Shown: positions 17,101-26,014 of the stretch, in pieces
Numbering within the stretch: the stretch's first letter is position 1
Layout: each line of letters starts with the position of its first letter
Origin: Roseococcus sp. SDR
Lineage (GTDB): Bacteria > Pseudomonadota > Alphaproteobacteria > Acetobacterales > Acetobacteraceae
Reading direction: 5' to 3'
Assembly (NCBI RefSeq): GCF_019083995.1
Contig: NZ_JAHRCU010000015.1
Coordinates: forward strand, 60,311-124,310
Length of the DNA: 64,000 nt
Program-made: the position numbers and the translations under genes
The notes under the pieces: model-generated
Databases searched by the model: none
What the model was told of the DNA's origin: nothing
Seen by the model: only the letters and a program-made list of their open reading frames with translations

Positions 17101-17489
17101 GAGGCGCCGCATGAACGCCCTCACAGCATGATAATCAGGCACATTCTGGCGTGTTCCTAGGCAAAACCCCGAAGCGGCGCGTTCGGAGAGCGCCGCCGCT
17201 GCCGAAGCGGATGGCACGGCTGCTCCATCGGCCCGACGGGCCGGCTTCCCCCACAGGCGCCGAGAAGAACCGGGAGACCGCGCCCACGCGGCGGCATGCG
17301 CCCGTGCAAGCCACTCAAGCGAGACCGTGAACCTGCATCGCGCGCGCAGGCGCACGCCGCGCGCATTGACCATGGCACGGCGCTCGGTGAACATCGGGAA
17401 GGAGCGATGTCGTGCCGTCTGAGCGCTGAGGATTCTGGCTGGCGAGGTGCCACCCCTAGCTCCCAAGCCCGCCCTGGAAGGATGATCGC
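17101..17489. other. divergent intergenic region upstream of the CMD-family genes
   Basis: About 390 bp between the minus-strand transporter promoter and the plus-strand gene at 17490. Short frames on both strands (17083-17466 minus, 17296-17493 plus) lack ribosome sites and motifs, and I do not accept them as genes. A Shine-Dalgarno-like GGAAGGATG precedes 17490. I see no clear plus-strand promoter. Confidence 0.45.
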
Positions 17490-18059
17490 ATGAGCGACCT
17501 CATTGACACCCTGCTCGGCATCGAGCCGCAATCGCCGCTCGCCACCCTGCGCCTGCAACGCCACCTGACCCGCACCCACACCGAGGAGAGTCACCGCGTG
17601 CTCTTCCGGCCCGAGACGGCCGGCGATGTGTCGATCGAGGAACGGATGGCGCTGGGCACCTATGTTTGCGCCCTGCATGGCGCCCAGGCCCTGCTGGAGC
17701 ATTATGCCACTGCGCTTGCGAACCGCGGGGCGGTGGAAGCCGCCGCCGCGCAAACCCGCGCGTGTGGCCCCACCGGCCATTTTCCGGCGGGGCCGCTCAG
17801 CGCCGAGGACAGCCCTGCCCCGCCCTTCGCGCTCGCGGCGGAGACGGCGGCGACGCTCGGTCCGCGCCTGGTGGCCGCCTTCGCCCATGCGCATATGCTG
17901 GTGTTTCACCCACGCGACGCGTCGCCCGCGGCTTTCCGTCCGTTGCTGGAGGCTGGCTGGACGACGGATGGCATCGTCACGCTGTCGCAGATCGTGGCTT
18001 TCCTCTCCTACCAGATCCGCGTCGTCCAGGGCCTCGGCGTCCTGGCCGGGCGGTTGTGA
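17490..18059 (+). CDS. CMD-domain protein, Avi_7170-like
   Basis: A 189-residue protein resembling the 'CMD domain protein, Avi_7170 family' (TIGR04029 as I recall it), with carboxymuconolactone-decarboxylase/AhpD-like helical structure but no CxxC redox motif. Recognisable features are the start MSDLIDTLLGIEP, the LGTYVCALHGAQALLEHYA helix and the C-terminal VTLSQIVAFLSYQIRVVQGL helix. Its stop overlaps a possible GTG start of the next gene, and the two are a pair. They are divergent from the peptide transporter operon, an arrangement I recall for these families and related binding proteins. Biochemical role unknown; a part in handling a reactive intermediate of the imported compound is inference. 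Confidence 0.82.
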   Translation: MSDLIDTLLGIEPQSPLATLRLQRHLTRTHTEESHRVLFRPETAGDVSIEERMALGTYVCALHGAQALLEHYATALANRGAVEAAAAQTRACGPTGHFPAGPLSAEDSPAPPFALAAETAATLGPRLVAAFAHAHMLVFHPRDASPAAFRPLLEAGWTTDGIVTLSQIVAFLSYQIRVVQGLGVLAGRL

Positions 18060-18067
18060 GCACCCCC

Positions 18068-18679
18068 ATGACCGATGCCATCCTGACCCACCCCGAGAAT
18101 GTCGAGCCCGTCCTGTTCACGCGCGCCAAGGTGGAATGGCTGCCCTGGCTGGAGCCGCTGGCGGAAGAGGCGTTGACACCGCGCCATATCGCCGCGCTGG
18201 TCGAGGCGGCACGGGCCAAGTCCCCCTATTTCCGCCTCCTGGCGCGCGACCCGGATGCGCTGGAGCATCGCACCCGAACGGACAAGGATATCTTCTACAA
18301 TACCCAGGGGGGCGCGCCGCGCGCCGAACGTGAGCTGGCCGCGACCGTCGTCTCGCGACTCAATGGCTGCATCTATTGCGCCTCGGTCCATGCCCGCTTC
18401 GCCGCGACCTATGGCAAGCGCGAGGAGGATGTGGACCGGTTGCTGGCGGAGGGGGTGAAAGCCGGGTTGGGCGAGCGCTGGAACGCCGTCATCGCCGCCT
18501 CGGTGGCGCTGACCGAGACGCCCTCGCGCTTCGGTCCGGAGCACGTGGATGCGCTTCGTGCCTCCGGGCTGGATGACCTCGGCATAGCCGACATCATCCA
18601 CGCCGCCGCCTTCTTCAACTGGGCAAACCGCCTGATGCTTTCGCTGGGCGAGGCCGCGCCGCCGCTGCAGTCGGCATAG
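18068..18679 (+). CDS. AhpD-like alkylhydroperoxidase-domain protein, Avi_7169-like
   Basis: A 203-residue carboxymuconolactone decarboxylase/AhpD-family protein with the redox motif CIYCASVH (CxxCxxxH) near residue 100, followed by the helix ending RFAATYGKREEDVDRLL. It resembles the 'alkylhydroperoxidase domain protein, Avi_7169 family'. Proteins of this group reduce peroxides or act as disulphide-linked protective enzymes. The ATG at 18068 is chosen; a GTG at 18056 would overlap the upstream stop (GTGA) and is a reasonable alternative adding four residues. It is the second gene of the pair divergent from the peptide transporter operon. Confidence 0.88.
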   Translation: MTDAILTHPENVEPVLFTRAKVEWLPWLEPLAEEALTPRHIAALVEAARAKSPYFRLLARDPDALEHRTRTDKDIFYNTQGGAPRAERELAATVVSRLNGCIYCASVHARFAATYGKREEDVDRLLAEGVKAGLGERWNAVIAASVALTETPSRFGPEHVDALRASGLDDLGIADIIHAAAFFNWANRLMLSLGEAAPPLQSA

Positions 18680-19033
18680 GCGAAGCCGCCCGGGACCTGC
18701 TTCACGGGCTAAAGCTCAATCCGGCTGATGTTCACAGGCGGCGGGGCGCAGAACGCGGAGCGGGTGTTGGCCGCCCATGGCAGGGGGCCCGGGCTGCCCG
18801 GCAGAGTGCTACGGCCGGCGCGATGTTGCCGATCGGCTCCGGCAGCGGCCGGCGGTTGAGCCAGTCCACCCGCTCGAAGGTGGCGAATTCCAGGGCCTCG
18901 AACGGAAGGCCCCCGAGGCAACAGCCCTCAGCATGCCCGTCCAGGACGAACTGCCGCAGCCGCCGCGCGCCGTGTCCCGGAGCGGCGGCGCAAGGTCAGT
19001 GTCTGACCATCGCGCACCGAAGGCGGACGCGGG
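18680..19033. other. short gene-poor spacer containing a transposase fragment
   Basis: About 350 bp between convergent genes. Apart from the IS3 OrfB fragment at 18813-18902 I see no gene. The rest contains GC-rich short dyads without clear meaning. Confidence 0.5.
18813..18902 (-). pseudogene. IS3-family OrfB (integrase) C-terminal fragment
   Basis: One minus-strand frame reads FEALEFATFERVDWLNRR, continuing to PEPIGNIAPA. This closely follows the C-terminal end of IS3-group OrfB transposases, where a WVDWFNxxRLLEPIGNIPPAE block is characteristic. Only about 30 residues survive, with no catalytic DDE part and no visible terminal repeats. It records an old insertion beside the large RTX gene. 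Confidence 0.7.
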
Positions 19034-22000
19034 TCACAGCCAGATGCTTCCAACAGCAAGGCCGAGGACACCCGTGAGCCCGATCTCGAAATCGGCGGCG
19101 CCATCACCGGTCACATCGCCCTGCAGGAGGCCGCCGGCGAATCTCAGCTGTCCCGCAGCCCCCCCAAAGCCCGCGGCACCGATGAAGGCGAAAGCCTGGT
19201 TACCGGCAAGGTTCGCATTCGCATCAATCGTCCTGAGATCGATGAGGTCCGTCTCCGCCGCGTCGAAATCCAGGATGACATCCCCATCGGCGTCCATGGC
19301 GGTGCGGAAGATGAAACGATCCGCGTCGGCGCCACCGGTCAGGTCATCGCTGCCAGCGCCCCCGATCAGCACATCGGCACCGCCGCCGCCCAGCAGCGTA
19401 TCGGCGCCGCCATTGCCGTACAGCACATCATTGCCATCGGCGCCATCCAGTCGGTTGGCGCCGGCATTGCCGTCGAGACGGTTCGCCCCGCCATTGCCGG
19501 TGCCATCGAGATCCGCCAAGCCGACCAGGCTCAGCCATTCGACCTCCGCTCCGAGGACATGGTCCAGCGTGGCGACCACGCGGTCGTAACCGCCGCCGGC
19601 CTGCTCCACCACCACATCGCCGGCGTCATCCACGTGATAGGTGTCGTCACCGGCGCCACCCACCAGGCTGTCAGCGCCCAGCCCACCCACAAGGGCGTCG
19701 GCACCCTCGCCACCGATCAGCGTGTCCGCGCCTGCCATGCCATAGAGGCGATCGGCCCCATCCCCGCCATCCAGGAGATTGTCATTCGCATTGCCATCGA
19801 GGCGGTTGTCCAGGGCATTGCCCGTCCCGGCCACCGCAGCACCGGGGCGCAGCGTCAGCCGCTCGATGTTGCCGCCCAGGACCCAGTCGACCGAAGCCAT
19901 GACACGGTCATAGCCGGCGGCCGCGGCTTCGACCGTCGTATCGGCCAGTTGATCCACGTCGAAGCGATCATCGCCCAGGCCGCCTTCGAGTTGATCGGCA
20001 CCCAGCCCCCCCCGAAGGACATCGTCGCCCGCGCCGCCGACCAGGCTGTCATTCCCGGCCGAGCCGGTCACGAGAAGGCCGGTCCCCGCGCCCAGCGCCG
20101 ACCCGTCCAGGCTCAGCGCCGTGACCGCAGAGGCAACCACCTCCAGAACCGGGCCAAAGCCAAGCGCCGCCTGGGCACCGAGCACGAGGCTCTGGAGGCC
20201 GGCCGCGCCCAGCGTGATCTGCTCGAGGTTATGCAGATTGCCGAAGGAGGAGTCGTCCAGGTTGACCGCGAAGTTCAGGATCAGCGTGTCATGCTCGCCC
20301 AGGCCGTCGATCCAGCGCGCCGGATCGGTGAAATCACCAGCGCTGGTGAAGGTGAAGACGTCGCGCCGCGCCGTGCCCGTCTGCTGCCGCAGGTCAATGG
20401 TGACATCGAAGGCCGCTCCCACCGAGGTGAGGCCACCGCTCGTCTGCGACACCTCCAGCGCATGCGCGCCGGCGCCGAGCACAGGCAGGACCAGGCTCCA
20501 TGCCCCCGCCCCATTGGCGTTGGTGGTTCCCAGGACCGTGCCGCCTTCACGAACCGTGATCACCGCCCCGGCCTCCGCCGTGCCGACGAGTTCCGGCGTG
20601 GTGATGCCGGTCACGCCGTCATTCGTGTCGGGGCCGTTGTCGGACCCCGCCCCGAGCTGGACGCTGGGCGGCGGCAGGACGGTGCTGAGCGTATAGACCA
20701 CCGCGCCGCTGCTGCCGATATTTCCGGCGAGGTCGGTGGTGACGGCGACCAGGCTGTGGTCCCCCTCGTCGCCCAGATCCACGCTGACGGACCAGAGCCC
20801 ACCGACGCCGATCGTCGTCGTGGCGATGGGCGTGACGCCACCATTGTCGAAAATCTGCACCTGGGTGCCGCGATTGGCGTCGGACACCGAGCCGGTGATG
20901 GTCTGCGTCGCCACGCCGACGATGCCGCCGCCCGAGGTGATCGCCACCACCGGGTCGGCCGTGTCCACCTTCACGGTCAGCACGGCGGAGGAGGCGGAGG
21001 TGACGAGCGAATCGTTCAGCGCCGTCGCCGTGAAGCGGTGGGTGCCGTCGGCCAGGGCGGCGGGCGTGATGCTCCAGGCGCCCGTCACCGCATCGGAGCG
21101 CACCTGCCCCACGACCGTCGCCTCATCGCGCAGCGTCACCAGCACATCCGGCGCGGCGAGGCCGGTGATGGTGAGCGTGGTGATGCTGGTGATGTTGTCG
21201 GTGCTGGAGACGCCGGTATCCAGGATGGCCGCGATGTCGAGCCCGGTCGGCGCATCGGCGGCGATGGCCTCGGGCAGCAGGAAGAGTGGCCCCGCCTCGG
21301 CGCTGTTCGTGGTGCCGGACAGAATGTCCTTGAGCAGCACGGTGCCCGCTTCGGTGCCGTCGCTGATCCAGAGCTCGGGGCCGGTGCTGCCGTCATTGGC
21401 AGAGAAGATCACCCGCCCGTCACCGAGGGAGGTCAGGTCGAAGGCGGTGGCGATTCCCCCGGTGGCGCCCAGCCAGATGTCCTTGACGAGGGTGGTGCCG
21501 CCGGTCGTCCCATCCGTGCGCCACAGCTCATAGCCATGCACGCCGTCATCGGCGATGAACAGCGCCGTGCCGTCGCCCAGCGCGACCGGGCCGTAGGGCC
21601 GGCTGCCATAGCCGCCGACGCGGATGTCCTTCACCAGGCTGGTCCCGGCCCCGGTGCCGTCGGTCACCCAGAGTTCGACGCCGTTCGTGCCGTCATTGGC
21701 GGTGAAGACCGCAAGGCCGGTGCCGAGCGCGGTGATGGCGCCGTTGTTGCCCAGCCCGTGCCCGCTGCCCGCCTGGATGTCCTTGACCAGGGCGGTGCCG
21801 GCCTCGGTGCCGTCCGTGGTCCAGAGCTCGATGCCGTTCACGCCGTCATCGGCCTTGAACAGCGTCTGGCCGTTGCCGAGGGCCGTGAAGCCGTGGGGCG
21901 TGGCGCTTGCCGCGCCCGGGTTGATGTCCTTGACCTTGACCGTGCCGGCATTGGTGCCGTCGGTCACCCAGAGTTCGCTGCCATCGCCATCCTGCGCCAG

Positions 22001-23941
22001 GAACAGCGCCCGGTTCCCGGCGATCAGCGTGAATGCGGTGGGGGAGCTATAGGCCGTGCCGGGGTTGATGTCCTTGAGCAGGACCGTCCCGCCCACCGTG
22101 CCGTCCGTGACCCAGAGCTCGGTGTTATGGTCATCATCGCCGGCGCTGAACACGATGAGGCCATTGCCCAGCGCGGTCAGCCCATAGGCATAGCTGCCGC
22201 CGAGGCCGGGATTGAGATCCTTGAAGAGGGTGGTGCCACCCGCCGTGCCATCGGTGATCCAGAGCTCGAAGCCATGATCGCCGTCCCCCGCCGAGAACAG
22301 CGCGGTTCCGTCGCCGAGCGAGAAGAAGCCCCCTGGATAGGAGGGGGCGGTGCCCAGGTTGATGTCCTTGAGCAGGCTGGTGCCGGCCGCCGTCCCGTCG
22401 GTCACCCACAATTCGAGGCCCGTCGCGCCGGTGCTGGCGGCGAAGAGCAGCGTGCCGGCGTCCAGGCGGAACGCGGCGGTGGCATAGCCCGCATTCAGCC
22501 CATCCAGGAGGCGCTGCGTGCCGCCGGTCGTGCCATCGGTGATCCAGGCGCCGATGCCATCGCCATCGGCCGCGAGGAAGACCGCCTCCCCCGTCCCGGT
22601 CGCCTTGAGGAAGCCCGGAGCGCCGCCGATCAACGGATTGCCCTGGACATTGACGTCCGCGACCAGCTGCGTCCCGCCGACGGTGCCATCCGTCACCCAG
22701 ACCTCGGCGCCCACCACCGGGTCATCCACGACGAAGAAGGCGGTGCCATCGCCATTGGCCACGAAATCGCCCGGGGCGCCATCGAGGTCACCCGGCATGA
22801 AGTTCCGCAGCAGGCTGGTGCCGCCGGCCGTGCCGTCCGTCACCCATAATTCGCGGCCGTTGACGCCATCATCGCCGGCGAAGACCGCCGTGCCGCCGCC
22901 GAGCGAGACGATCTCCCGCACCGAGGGGTAGTAGCTGGTCTGGTCGCCCGGCTGCAGCTCGAACACCAGTGTGGTGCCGGCCTCGGTCCCATCCGTGACC
23001 CAGAGCTCCGGCCCGTGCGTGCCATCATCGGCCTGGAACAGCGCGCGGCCATCGCCGAGCGGCGTGACCAGCTCGATGCTGCTGCTGGTGGAACCAGGGT
23101 TGATGTCCCGCACCAGGACCGTGCCGGCGGTGGTGCCGTCGGTGATCCAGAGCTCCGTGCCATGCGTGCCGTCATTCGCGCTGAAAAGCGCGCGGCCATC
23201 GCCGAGATCGGTGATGTCCGAGATGAAGGTCTGACCGCTGCCGGGCCGGATTTCCTTGAGCAGGGTGGTGCCCGCGACCGTCCCGTCGCTGATCCAGAGC
23301 TCCTGGCCCTGCGCCGTCGAGCCGGTCGCGCGGAACAGGATCTGGCCCGCGCCAAAGGTGGTGAAGTTGCCGGGAGCGGAACCGGCTGAGCCGGTCCGGA
23401 TGTCCTTCAGCAGGCCGGTGCCAGCGATGGTGCCGTCGGTCACCCAGAGCTCGCTGCCGTTGGTGCCGTCCGTGCCGGTAAAGAGGGCCCGTCCGCCACT
23501 TAGCACCGCGAAGGTGGTGAAGGGACTGTTGGTCGCCCCGGCCACCATGTCCAAGAGCCGGATCGTGCCGGCCTCGGTGCCATCCGTCGCCCAGAGTTCG
23601 CGGCCGGTCGTGCCGTCATTCGCCTGGAACACGGCCAGGCCATTGCCGAGCGCCGTGATGTTGGTGATCGACGAGGCATCGGCACCCGGGCGGATATCCT
23701 TGACCAGGAAGGTCCCGCCCGGGCCGCCATCCGTGATCCAGAGTTCCTGGCCGGTGGTCCCGTCATCCGCGGTGAAGAGCGCCCGGCCGCCGCCGAGGAG
23801 CGTGAAGTTGCCGATGAACGGCGAATCGGCCCCGGGGTTGATGTCGGTGACCAGGCTGGTGCCGGGGGCGGTGCCGTCGGAAATCCAGAGTGCCGGGCCG
23901 TCAAGGCCGTCATCGGCGCTGAACAGGATCCGATTGGCCAT
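19034..23941 (-). CDS. giant RTX protein with 18 ELWxTDGT repeats, Ig-like domains and calcium-binding RTX repeats
   Basis: A 1635-residue predicted secreted surface protein. The start at 23941 (MANRILFSADDG) has AGGGGG 6 bp upstream; a longer frame has no ribosome site. Residues 1 to about 890 are 18 tandem repeats of roughly 46-50 residues, each with an ELWVTDGTxxGT core and a following GDGRALFxADDG strand, suggesting a large beta-propeller or solenoid. Next come about three bacterial Ig-like domains (roughly 900-1250). The C-terminal third has a short RTX array (GGAGDDVLRGG, GNGGADTLLGG and similar) that binds calcium, then a terminal region typical of type I secretion substrates. There is no N-terminal signal peptide, in keeping with type I export. 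No type I exporter genes are nearby. Likely roles are adhesion or a matrix protein. Confidence 0.93.
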   Translation of the reverse strand: MANRILFSADDGLDGPALWISDGTAPGTSLVTDINPGADSPFIGNFTLLGGGRALFTADDGTTGQELWITDGGPGGTFLVKDIRPGADASSITNITALGNGLAVFQANDGTTGRELWATDGTEAGTIRLLDMVAGATNSPFTTFAVLSGGRALFTGTDGTNGSELWVTDGTIAGTGLLKDIRTGSAGSAPGNFTTFGAGQILFRATGSTAQGQELWISDGTVAGTTLLKEIRPGSGQTFISDITDLGDGRALFSANDGTHGTELWITDGTTAGTVLVRDINPGSTSSSIELVTPLGDGRALFQADDGTHGPELWVTDGTEAGTTLVFELQPGDQTSYYPSVREIVSLGGGTAVFAGDDGVNGRELWVTDGTAGGTSLLRNFMPGDLDGAPGDFVANGDGTAFFVVDDPVVGAEVWVTDGTVGGTQLVADVNVQGNPLIGGAPGFLKATGTGEAVFLAADGDGIGAWITDGTTGGTQRLLDGLNAGYATAAFRLDAGTLLFAASTGATGLELWVTDGTAAGTSLLKDINLGTAPSYPGGFFSLGDGTALFSAGDGDHGFELWITDGTAGGTTLFKDLNPGLGGSYAYGLTALGNGLIVFSAGDDDHNTELWVTDGTVGGTVLLKDINPGTAYSSPTAFTLIAGNRALFLAQDGDGSELWVTDGTNAGTVKVKDINPGAASATPHGFTALGNGQTLFKADDGVNGIELWTTDGTEAGTALVKDIQAGSGHGLGNNGAITALGTGLAVFTANDGTNGVELWVTDGTGAGTSLVKDIRVGGYGSRPYGPVALGDGTALFIADDGVHGYELWRTDGTTGGTTLVKDIWLGATGGIATAFDLTSLGDGRVIFSANDGSTGPELWISDGTEAGTVLLKDILSGTTNSAEAGPLFLLPEAIAADAPTGLDIAAILDTGVSSTDNITSITTLTITGLAAPDVLVTLRDEATVVGQVRSDAVTGAWSITPAALADGTHRFTATALNDSLVTSASSAVLTVKVDTADPVVAITSGGGIVGVATQTITGSVSDANRGTQVQIFDNGGVTPIATTTIGVGGLWSVSVDLGDEGDHSLVAVTTDLAGNIGSSGAVVYTLSTVLPPPSVQLGAGSDNGPDTNDGVTGITTPELVGTAEAGAVITVREGGTVLGTTNANGAGAWSLVLPVLGAGAHALEVSQTSGGLTSVGAAFDVTIDLRQQTGTARRDVFTFTSAGDFTDPARWIDGLGEHDTLILNFAVNLDDSSFGNLHNLEQITLGAAGLQSLVLGAQAALGFGPVLEVVASAVTALSLDGSALGAGTGLLVTGSAGNDSLVGGAGDDVLRGGLGADQLEGGLGDDRFDVDQLADTTVEAAAAGYDRVMASVDWVLGGNIERLTLRPGAAVAGTGNALDNRLDGNANDNLLDGGDGADRLYGMAGADTLIGGEGADALVGGLGADSLVGGAGDDTYHVDDAGDVVVEQAGGGYDRVVATLDHVLGAEVEWLSLVGLADLDGTGNGGANRLDGNAGANRLDGADGNDVLYGNGGADTLLGGGGADVLIGGAGSDDLTGGADADRFIFRTAMDADGDVILDFDAAETDLIDLRTIDANANLAGNQAFAFIGAAGFGGAAGQLRFAGGLLQGDVTGDGAADFEIGLTGVLGLAVGSIWL

Positions 23942-24018
23942 GAGCACCCCCTGGGCCGGCACGCCCATCATGGGCGCGGCACGGTGAGATCATTACTCAG
24001 GCGATCTCAACACTTAAT

Positions 24019-24032
24019 TTTTCAGTTGAAAA
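24019..24032. promoter_or_regulatory. palindrome in the AT-rich region between the RTX gene and the TIGR03032 gene
   Basis: A perfect 6-bp-arm palindrome, TTTTCA-GT-TGAAAA, in the roughly 100-bp AT-rich patch (23985-24070) that separates the divergent starts at 23941 and 24134. It is well placed for a regulator acting on both genes. No clear consensus promoter can be assigned around it. Confidence 0.35.
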
Positions 24033-24133
24033 GCCACGGAAGTCTAACTTTCAAGAAAACCTCCGATTGCCCGGCAGGCGCGGCTGGGTGATCGTTACGC
24101 CTCCATCCCTCGCCTCGGAGTGCGCCGCCTCCC

Positions 24134-25228
24134 ATGTCCTCCGTCCCCGTGAACATCCAATCCGGTGGCGACAGCGCCCCGCCCTACCGTGTGGATGCCT
24201 CGCCCGGGATGGCGGGCTGGCTGCGCCAGCATGATGTCTCGCTCGCCATCACCACCTACCAGATCGGCAAGCTCTTCCTGGTCGGCGCGCCCGATGCGGG
24301 CCAGCTCCATGTGACGGAACGCACCTTCGAGCGCTGCCTCGGCGTGGCCGTGCAGGGGGAGAGCCTCTACCTCGCCGGCCTGAACGCCATCTACCGCTTC
24401 GCCAATGTCGTCCCCAAGGGGCAGGAGCTCGAGGGGCATGACGCGGTCTATGTGCCGCAGGTGGCCTGGTACACGGGCGACGTCTTCGCGCATGACGTGG
24501 GCGTGCTGCCCGATGGCCGGCCGCTCTTCGTCAACACGCTGTTCGGCTGCCTGGCCACGGTGGACGAGGCGACGAGCTTCCGCCCCGTCTGGACGCCGCC
24601 CTTCATCACGCAACTCGCGCCGCAGGATCGCTGCCACCTCAACGGGCTGGCCATGGACGACACGACGGGCCGCCCGGCCTACATGACCGCGGTGGCGGAA
24701 ACCGACACGCCCCGTGGCTGGGCCGACAAGCGGGATGGCCACGGCGTCGTGCTCGATCTCGCCACCCAGTCCGTGGTCTGCCGCGGATTGAGCATGCCGC
24801 ACTCGCCGCGGCTGCATCGTGGGGCGCTGTATGTGCTGAATGCGGGCACCGGCGAACTGGGCGTCGTGGATCGCGCGGCGAGGCGCTTCGAAGCCATCGC
24901 ATCCGTGCCGGGATTCGCACGAGGGCTTGCATTCATGGGCGGCTATGCGCTGGTCGGCACCTCGCTGCCGCGCGCCAATCAGGTCTTCGCCGGATTGCCG
25001 CTCGAGGAGAGGCTGAAGGCTGCCGGAAGGGCGCCGGAATGTGCGATCCTGGTGGTGGAGCTTGCAACGGGCGCGGTCGTCCATTGGCTGCGCCTCGGCG
25101 GGGTGGTGCGGGAGCTTTATGACATCGCCCTGCTGCCTGGCCACAGGAGCCCGATGCTGGTGGGTTTCGCCCAGGGGCAGATCAACCGGCTCATCAGCAA
25201 GGGCAAGCCTTTCCCGATCCACTCCTGA
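24134..25228 (+). CDS. TIGR03032-family protein
   Basis: A 364-residue protein matching the TIGR03032 (DUF4915-like) family: an early SLAITTYQIGKLFLVG segment, HDVGVLPDGRPLFVNTLFGCLA, CHLNGLAMD, VAETDTPRGWADKRDGHG and a closing YDIALLPGHRSPMLVGF. The repeated short strand motifs suggest a beta-propeller-like fold. No signal peptide is apparent. Function is unknown for the family; members are often found next to tetratricopeptide, glycosyltransferase or large repeat-protein genes. Here it is divergent from the RTX giant across a shared AT-rich region, so co-regulation is likely. A role in modification, export or regulation of the giant protein is inference. Confidence 0.85.
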   Translation: MSSVPVNIQSGGDSAPPYRVDASPGMAGWLRQHDVSLAITTYQIGKLFLVGAPDAGQLHVTERTFERCLGVAVQGESLYLAGLNAIYRFANVVPKGQELEGHDAVYVPQVAWYTGDVFAHDVGVLPDGRPLFVNTLFGCLATVDEATSFRPVWTPPFITQLAPQDRCHLNGLAMDDTTGRPAYMTAVAETDTPRGWADKRDGHGVVLDLATQSVVCRGLSMPHSPRLHRGALYVLNAGTGELGVVDRAARRFEAIASVPGFARGLAFMGGYALVGTSLPRANQVFAGLPLEERLKAAGRAPECAILVVELATGAVVHWLRLGGVVRELYDIALLPGHRSPMLVGFAQGQINRLISKGKPFPIHS

Positions 25229-25234
25229 GCCGCG

Positions 25235-25858
25235 TCAGAGGCGGGCGATTGATCGATCCTGCCGGGATGAGGGGGTGGGAGACGCCGGCATCTCATGGGC
25301 GCTGCCGAGCGGATTGCCGGCCTCGCCAACGATCTTGGCGCCACCGATGCCCTGCGCAACCAGTGAGAGATCCACCTGGCCGTGGCCGCCGCCCCAGATC
25401 ACATGGACCGCGCCCGCATCCAGGCCGCCCTCGCCCTCATGCGGGGTGCCGATGACGAGGTCCACCACGCCGTCGCGTTTCAGGTCGCGCCCGCCGGTGA
25501 CGGTCATGCCGGCCAGGTCGTCGGGCAGTTCCGGCGTGATCAGGAAGCCGCCCGTGCCGGACGCGATGTCGGACAGCAGGACCTCCGCCGCGCCCGTCTT
25601 GCCGTACACCACATAGGCATGCCCACCCGAGGCGGTGCCGACGAGGAGATCCGCGCGACCATCGCCGCTCACATCGCCGAGGCCGCTGACGCTGCTGCCC
25701 GCTCCCTCGCCCGCCTGGCCGGTGATGCGGTAGCCGTCGGCACCCAGGGCGCCGAGGTTCACCTGCGCACCGGTGGACTTGCCGAAGACGACATAGGCCG
25801 CGCCCGCATCGGTCCCGCCAGCGATGAGCTGACCAGCAACAAACCCCTCAACTTCCAC
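25235..25858 (-). pseudogene. FG-GAP/integrin-alpha-like repeat protein fragment
   Basis: An open frame of 207 codons whose first 170 residues are FG-GAP-type beta-propeller repeats (AAYVVFGKSTG, GLGDVSGDGRADLLVGT, AYVVYGKTG, DLKRDGVVDLVIGTP, AVHVIWGGGHG). Complete proteins of this type carry many more such repeats, a signal or RTX tail, and are several hundred residues longer. Here the frame starts mid-repeat without a ribosome site or signal sequence, and ends in a non-homologous tail rich in Ser/Arg. I interpret it as the remains of a larger surface protein truncated on both sides. A shared 18-bp sequence (25875-25892) lies just upstream, at the probable break. Confidence 0.65.
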
Positions 25859-26014
25859 CGCGTGGCCGCTGTTCGGAATGCGGGGACGCGCAACCGGCGG
25901 TCCCGTTCCATGATCCTCTGCCCTTGGCGGTTGGCCCGAATGGCCGCGTTGGCCGATCTGTCTGCATCCAAAGCGGATTGGCTCGGTCCCTCACCTCGCC
26001 TCCACCCACCACGC

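Noticed and set aside
17083..17466. A 127-codon minus-strand frame in the divergent intergenic region
   Set aside because: It overlaps the promoter of the transporter operon, lacks a ribosome site and has no recognisable family.
19559..22849. A 1096-codon plus-strand frame opposite the RTX gene
   Set aside because: Repeat-driven shadow of the ELW units; the opposite strand carries clear family motifs throughout.
19034..23941. Regularly spaced repeats that could be mistaken for a CRISPR array
   Set aside because: The unit is about 140-150 bp, codes in frame for protein repeats, and has no constant direct repeat with unique spacers or cas genes.
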